From CAZAKO01 sp964546145 (GTDB lineage: Bacteria > Fidelibacterota > UBA2242), in assembly GCA_964546145.1 (NCBI GenBank), contig CAZJIU010000092.1, forward strand, positions 1 to 7,392: a stretch of 7,392 bases of DNA, read 5' to 3'. Shown here one piece after another: positions 6,152-7,392 of the stretch. The translations under genes were made by a program, and so were the position numbers. Under the pieces are notes generated by a model that saw nothing but the letters and a program-made list of their open reading frames with translations, did no database searches and was not told the origin of the DNA. The first letter of the stretch is position 1. The number at the start of each line of letters is the position of its first letter.

Positions 6152-6394
6152 ATGTTTATACCGGAATTTAATTGTCTTGCATGGTGGGTTTGTGACCTTG
6201 CAAATTCGGCTTGCGATGTCACAAAATCCTTGTGCGAAGTGACAAAATATAATTGTGAGATCACAAAACTTTTCTGCAATGTTATAAAAACAATTTGTGA
6301 GATGACAGAGACATTTTGTATGATGACAGAACAGGTTTGCGATCAGGAAATCACCAATTGCGAGAACTCGCTCCTGCCCTGCGAGATAGCATGA
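6152..6394 (+). CDS. Cysteine-heptad repeat protein
   Basis: This ORF encodes 80 residues in which cysteine recurs every seven residues ten times (14, 21, 28, 35, 42, 49, 56, 63, 70, 77). The heptads read CDLANSA, CDVTKSL, CEVTKYN, CEITKLF, CNVIKTI, CEMTETF, CMMTEQV, CDQEITN, CENSLLP and CEIA. The best units fit C-[DE]-[VIM]-T-[KE]-x-x; substitutions are conservative in the first six or seven and the motif decays toward the end. GGAG lies 4 nt before the ATG. No signal peptide is present. An 80-residue chain with one cysteine per two helical turns would put them along one face of a helix. The opposite strand of the same DNA is also open (6113-6451) and also has Cys at 7-residue spacing, so coding on this strand is likely but unproven. 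I do not know its function. Confidence 0.5.
   Translation: MFIPEFNCLAWWVCDLANSACDVTKSLCEVTKYNCEITKLFCNVIKTICEMTETFCMMTEQVCDQEITNCENSLLPCEIA
6191..6394. repeat. Degenerate 21-bp tandem repeat, about ten units
   Basis: Units begin at 6191, 6212, 6233, 6254, 6275, 6296, 6317, 6338, 6359 and 6380 with exact 21-bp spacing. The consensus is TGYGANNTSACAAAA followed by six variable AT-rich bases. The clearest units are 2, 3, 4 and 6; units 5 and 7 are looser, and units 8-10 keep mainly the TGCGA start. Many units carry the quasi-palindrome TGTGA-NN-TCACA or close variants. Confidence 0.85.
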
Positions 6395-6481
6395 GTAGTT
6401 GTTAACCTGAAAAAAGAAGGCAACATGTAAGAATGAAAAACTACCGGTCATACATAGAAAATTGGTATTAAGAAAAAGCTC

Positions 6482-6510
6482 TTGTTGTTTTACGCGGTAT
6501 TATATATACT
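6482..6510 (+). promoter_or_regulatory. Promoter of the PIN/RHH toxin-antitoxin operon
   Basis: TTGTTG (6482-6487) and TATACT (6505-6510) are spaced by 17 nt. The expected start of transcription, 7 nt past the -10, is the G of the toxin GTG at 6517, so the mRNA may have no 5' leader. This fits the absence of any Shine-Dalgarno site before the GTG. Confidence 0.6.
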
Positions 6511-6513
6511 ACC
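6496..6513. promoter_or_regulatory. Candidate operator palindrome over the -10 box
   Basis: GGTATTATATATACTACC is an 18-bp inverted repeat with only one mismatched base pair of positions (GGTA-n-TATATATA-n-TACC). It covers the -10 hexamer of the toxin-antitoxin promoter, where the ribbon-helix-helix antitoxin encoded downstream would be expected to bind for autoregulation. Confidence 0.6.
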
Positions 6514-6516
6514 ATT

Positions 6517-6945
6517 GTGAGAAAAAAGTATAGAATAGTAATTGACACCAATGTTTTTATTTCAGCCCTAAAATCGAGAAAGGGTGCCTCATTCAAATTG
6601 CTTTTTGACACATCGCCTGAGAAGTATGAATTAAGTATTTCACCTGCCCTGATCTTTGAATATGAAAGTGTTGCCAAGCGCAATATCAACGAATTAAAAC
6701 TCAGCGAAGAGCAGGTTGATTCTATCCTGGATATGATATGTAAAATCTCAAATAAGTGTGAAATATTTTTTCTTTGGCGCCCACAGTTAAAAGATCCCAA
6801 AGATGATCATATCTTGGAATTGGCGATAGAGTCACAGAGTAAATATATTATTACCTATAATAAGAGAGATTTTAAAGGAATTGAGAAATTTGGCACAGAA
6901 TTAATGACCCCCAAAGAATTTTTAGAATTAATTGGAGAGATATAA
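6517..6945 (+). CDS. PIN-domain toxin (putative ribonuclease, PIN_3/COG1569-like)
   Basis: A 142-residue PIN-domain protein, the typical length for toxins of this family, which act as Mg-dependent RNases when not held by their antitoxin. The acidic active-site residues are visible: Asp10 in VIDTNVFISAL, Glu48 in SPALIFEYESVAKR, Asp96/Asp97 in LKDPKDDHILELAIES, and Asp118 in YIITYNKRDF near the C-terminus. It ends with LMTPKEFLELIGEI, the usual final helix. The start is GTG, with no ribosome binding site, at the position where the promoter predicts the first transcribed base. The antitoxin gene follows after 1 nt, so this is a toxin-first operon. The active site is intact, so the toxin is probably functional. 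The RNA target cannot be told from sequence. Confidence 0.9.
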   Translation: MRKKYRIVIDTNVFISALKSRKGASFKLLFDTSPEKYELSISPALIFEYESVAKRNINELKLSEEQVDSILDMICKISNKCEIFFLWRPQLKDPKDDHILELAIESQSKYIITYNKRDFKGIEKFGTELMTPKEFLELIGEI

Positions 6946-6946
6946 A

Positions 6947-7183
6947 ATGAGTACCTTGAGTTTACGTATTCCGGAATCAATATATGAAAGAGTTAAAGAG
7001 TTTGCCAAAAAAGATGGAATTTCGATAAACCAGTTTATTGCGAGTGCGGTATCGGAAAAAGTATCGGCATTTGCAACTAAAGATTATTTAGAAATGCGGG
7101 CAAGTCGAGCCGATCATAAAAAATATACCGATGCGCTTGCGGTGATTCCGGATGTTGAACCGGAGAAATTCGATCGCCTATAA
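6947..7183 (+). CDS. Ribbon-helix-helix antitoxin of the PIN toxin
   Basis: A 78-residue protein whose first 43 residues are an Arc-type ribbon-helix-helix domain: the DNA-contacting strand STLSLRIPE, helix A (IYERVKEFAKKDG), the turn and helix B (ISINQFIASAVSEKVSAF). The tail (about 45-78, with IPDVEPEKFDRL) would wrap and block the toxin. I chose the ATG at 6947 because GGAGAGA lies 6-9 nt upstream and the conserved strand begins directly after it; a TTG start at 6932, inside the toxin gene, would add five residues without need. It is separated from the toxin stop by 1 nt. By analogy with the family it should repress the operon by binding a palindrome at the promoter, and such a palindrome is present at 6496-6513. 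Confidence 0.88.
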   Translation: MSTLSLRIPESIYERVKEFAKKDGISINQFIASAVSEKVSAFATKDYLEMRASRADHKKYTDALAVIPDVEPEKFDRL

Positions 7184-7221
7184 AAATATCGCTATTGTAG
7201 ACATTGCTTGCACCAGACGGC

Positions 7222-7250
7222 TTGAGCGGTTCAATGATTTCTGGTATCCT
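7222..7250 (+). promoter_or_regulatory. Possible promoter of the GNAT gene
   Basis: TTGAGC, a 17-nt spacer and TATCCT preceded by TGG (an extended -10 pattern), about 54 nt before the acetyltransferase ATG. The stretch from 7184 to 7303 otherwise holds no gene. The -10 is a moderate match only. Confidence 0.35.
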
Positions 7251-7303
7251 GGCTTTTGTCCGGCGCAAGTGGAGCCTTGTCAGTTAGATAAAAGTGAACC
7301 AAA

Positions 7304-7392
7304 ATGATTCGGCGAGTAAAACCGAGTGACGCGCAACAAATTTGCAACATCTACAATTACTATGTTGCGAACACGATCATCACTTTTGAAGA
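7304..7392 (+). CDS. GNAT N-acetyltransferase, phosphinothricin-acetyltransferase-like (5' end only)
   Basis: The 29 visible codons match the N-terminus of the Pat/MnaT (YncA) branch of the GNAT superfamily, which acetylates small amines such as L-amino acid analogues using acetyl-CoA. The features are the first strand IRRVKPSDAQQ, the helix ICNIYNYYV, and NTIITFE, equivalent to the IYN.YV..T..TFE pattern of that family. The acetyl-CoA binding motif lies beyond the window, so the substrate class is tentative. There is no strong Shine-Dalgarno site. Base composition is again close to that of the his genes, unlike the AT-rich block to its left. Confidence 0.75.
   Translation, partial: MIRRVKPSDAQQICNIYNYYVANTIITFE

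Noticed and set aside
6191..6394. CRISPR array
   Set aside because: The period is only 21 bp with no distinct spacers, the units are degenerate, and there are no cas genes; it is a tandem repeat.
6113..6451. A 112-codon minus-strand ORF over the 21-bp repeat
   Set aside because: No ribosome binding site is seen before its ATG, and its heptads are less regular than those of the plus strand. It is explained by the near-palindromic repeat, though coding cannot be fully excluded.
6468..6800. A 110-codon minus-strand ORF
   Set aside because: It is a shadow of the PIN toxin gene, which has a complete active site on the other strand.
7212..7245. Inverted repeat ACCAGA/TCTGGT as a terminator of the toxin-antitoxin operon or a tRNA-like element
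   Set aside because: The arms are only 6 bp with a 22-nt loop and no U tract, and no cloverleaf can be drawn, so chance is likely.

Overview
The window is a metagenome-style scaffold piece with three parts: a leftward histidine biosynthesis operon, an AT-rich rightward stretch of small unknown genes, and a rightward toxin-antitoxin pair followed by the start of an acetyltransferase gene. The organism looks like a member of the FCB group (Bacteroidetes and relatives). HisG is the long form, the order is hisG-hisD-hisC-hisB, and the HisB phosphatase domain matches the zinc-less Bacteroidetes-like type. However, the his promoter is a textbook sigma70 type (TTGACA, 17 nt, TATATT) and several genes have strong Shine-Dalgarno sites. 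Both are less typical of Bacteroidetes proper, so an uncultured FCB-related phylum is as likely. This is inference.

Region 1 (about 1-3454, minus strand, roughly half GC by eye). hisG, hisD, hisC and the start of hisB are read leftward with overlapping ends (hisD/hisC 8 nt, hisC/hisB 4 nt). A run of exactly 100 N separates hisG from hisD. It removes the end of hisG and the start of hisD, and by chance leaves one open frame through the gap; there is no HisG-HisD fusion. Upstream of hisG is a complete-looking attenuation leader: a sigma70 promoter, a short leader peptide containing His-Ile-His-His, an antiterminator strand exactly complementary to the 5' arm of a terminator, the terminator with its U tract, and then the hisG ribosome binding site.

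Region 2 (about 3455-6516, plus strand, strongly AT-rich). It holds small genes without recognised pathway roles: a 61-residue Myb/SANT-like HTH protein coupled by 1 nt to a PH/GRAM-like domain protein, a membrane-anchored protein, a second membrane-anchored gene broken by an apparent one-base frameshift, a 75-residue CxxC protein, and an 80-residue ORF made of ten heptads each starting with cysteine. The last is encoded by a 21-bp degenerate tandem repeat that also looks like an array of TGTGA/TCACA half-sites.

Region 3 (about 6480-7392, plus strand). A PIN-domain toxin and a ribbon-helix-helix antitoxin form a two-gene operon. Its promoter overlaps a near-perfect 18-bp palindrome (candidate operator), and its predicted transcription start falls on the toxin GTG, suggesting a leaderless mRNA. 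Base composition then rises again into the 5' end of a GNAT N-acetyltransferase gene cut by the window edge. Regions 2 and 3 up to about 7183 look like accessory DNA between more conserved chromosomal genes. No tRNA, rRNA, CRISPR array or transposase was seen.
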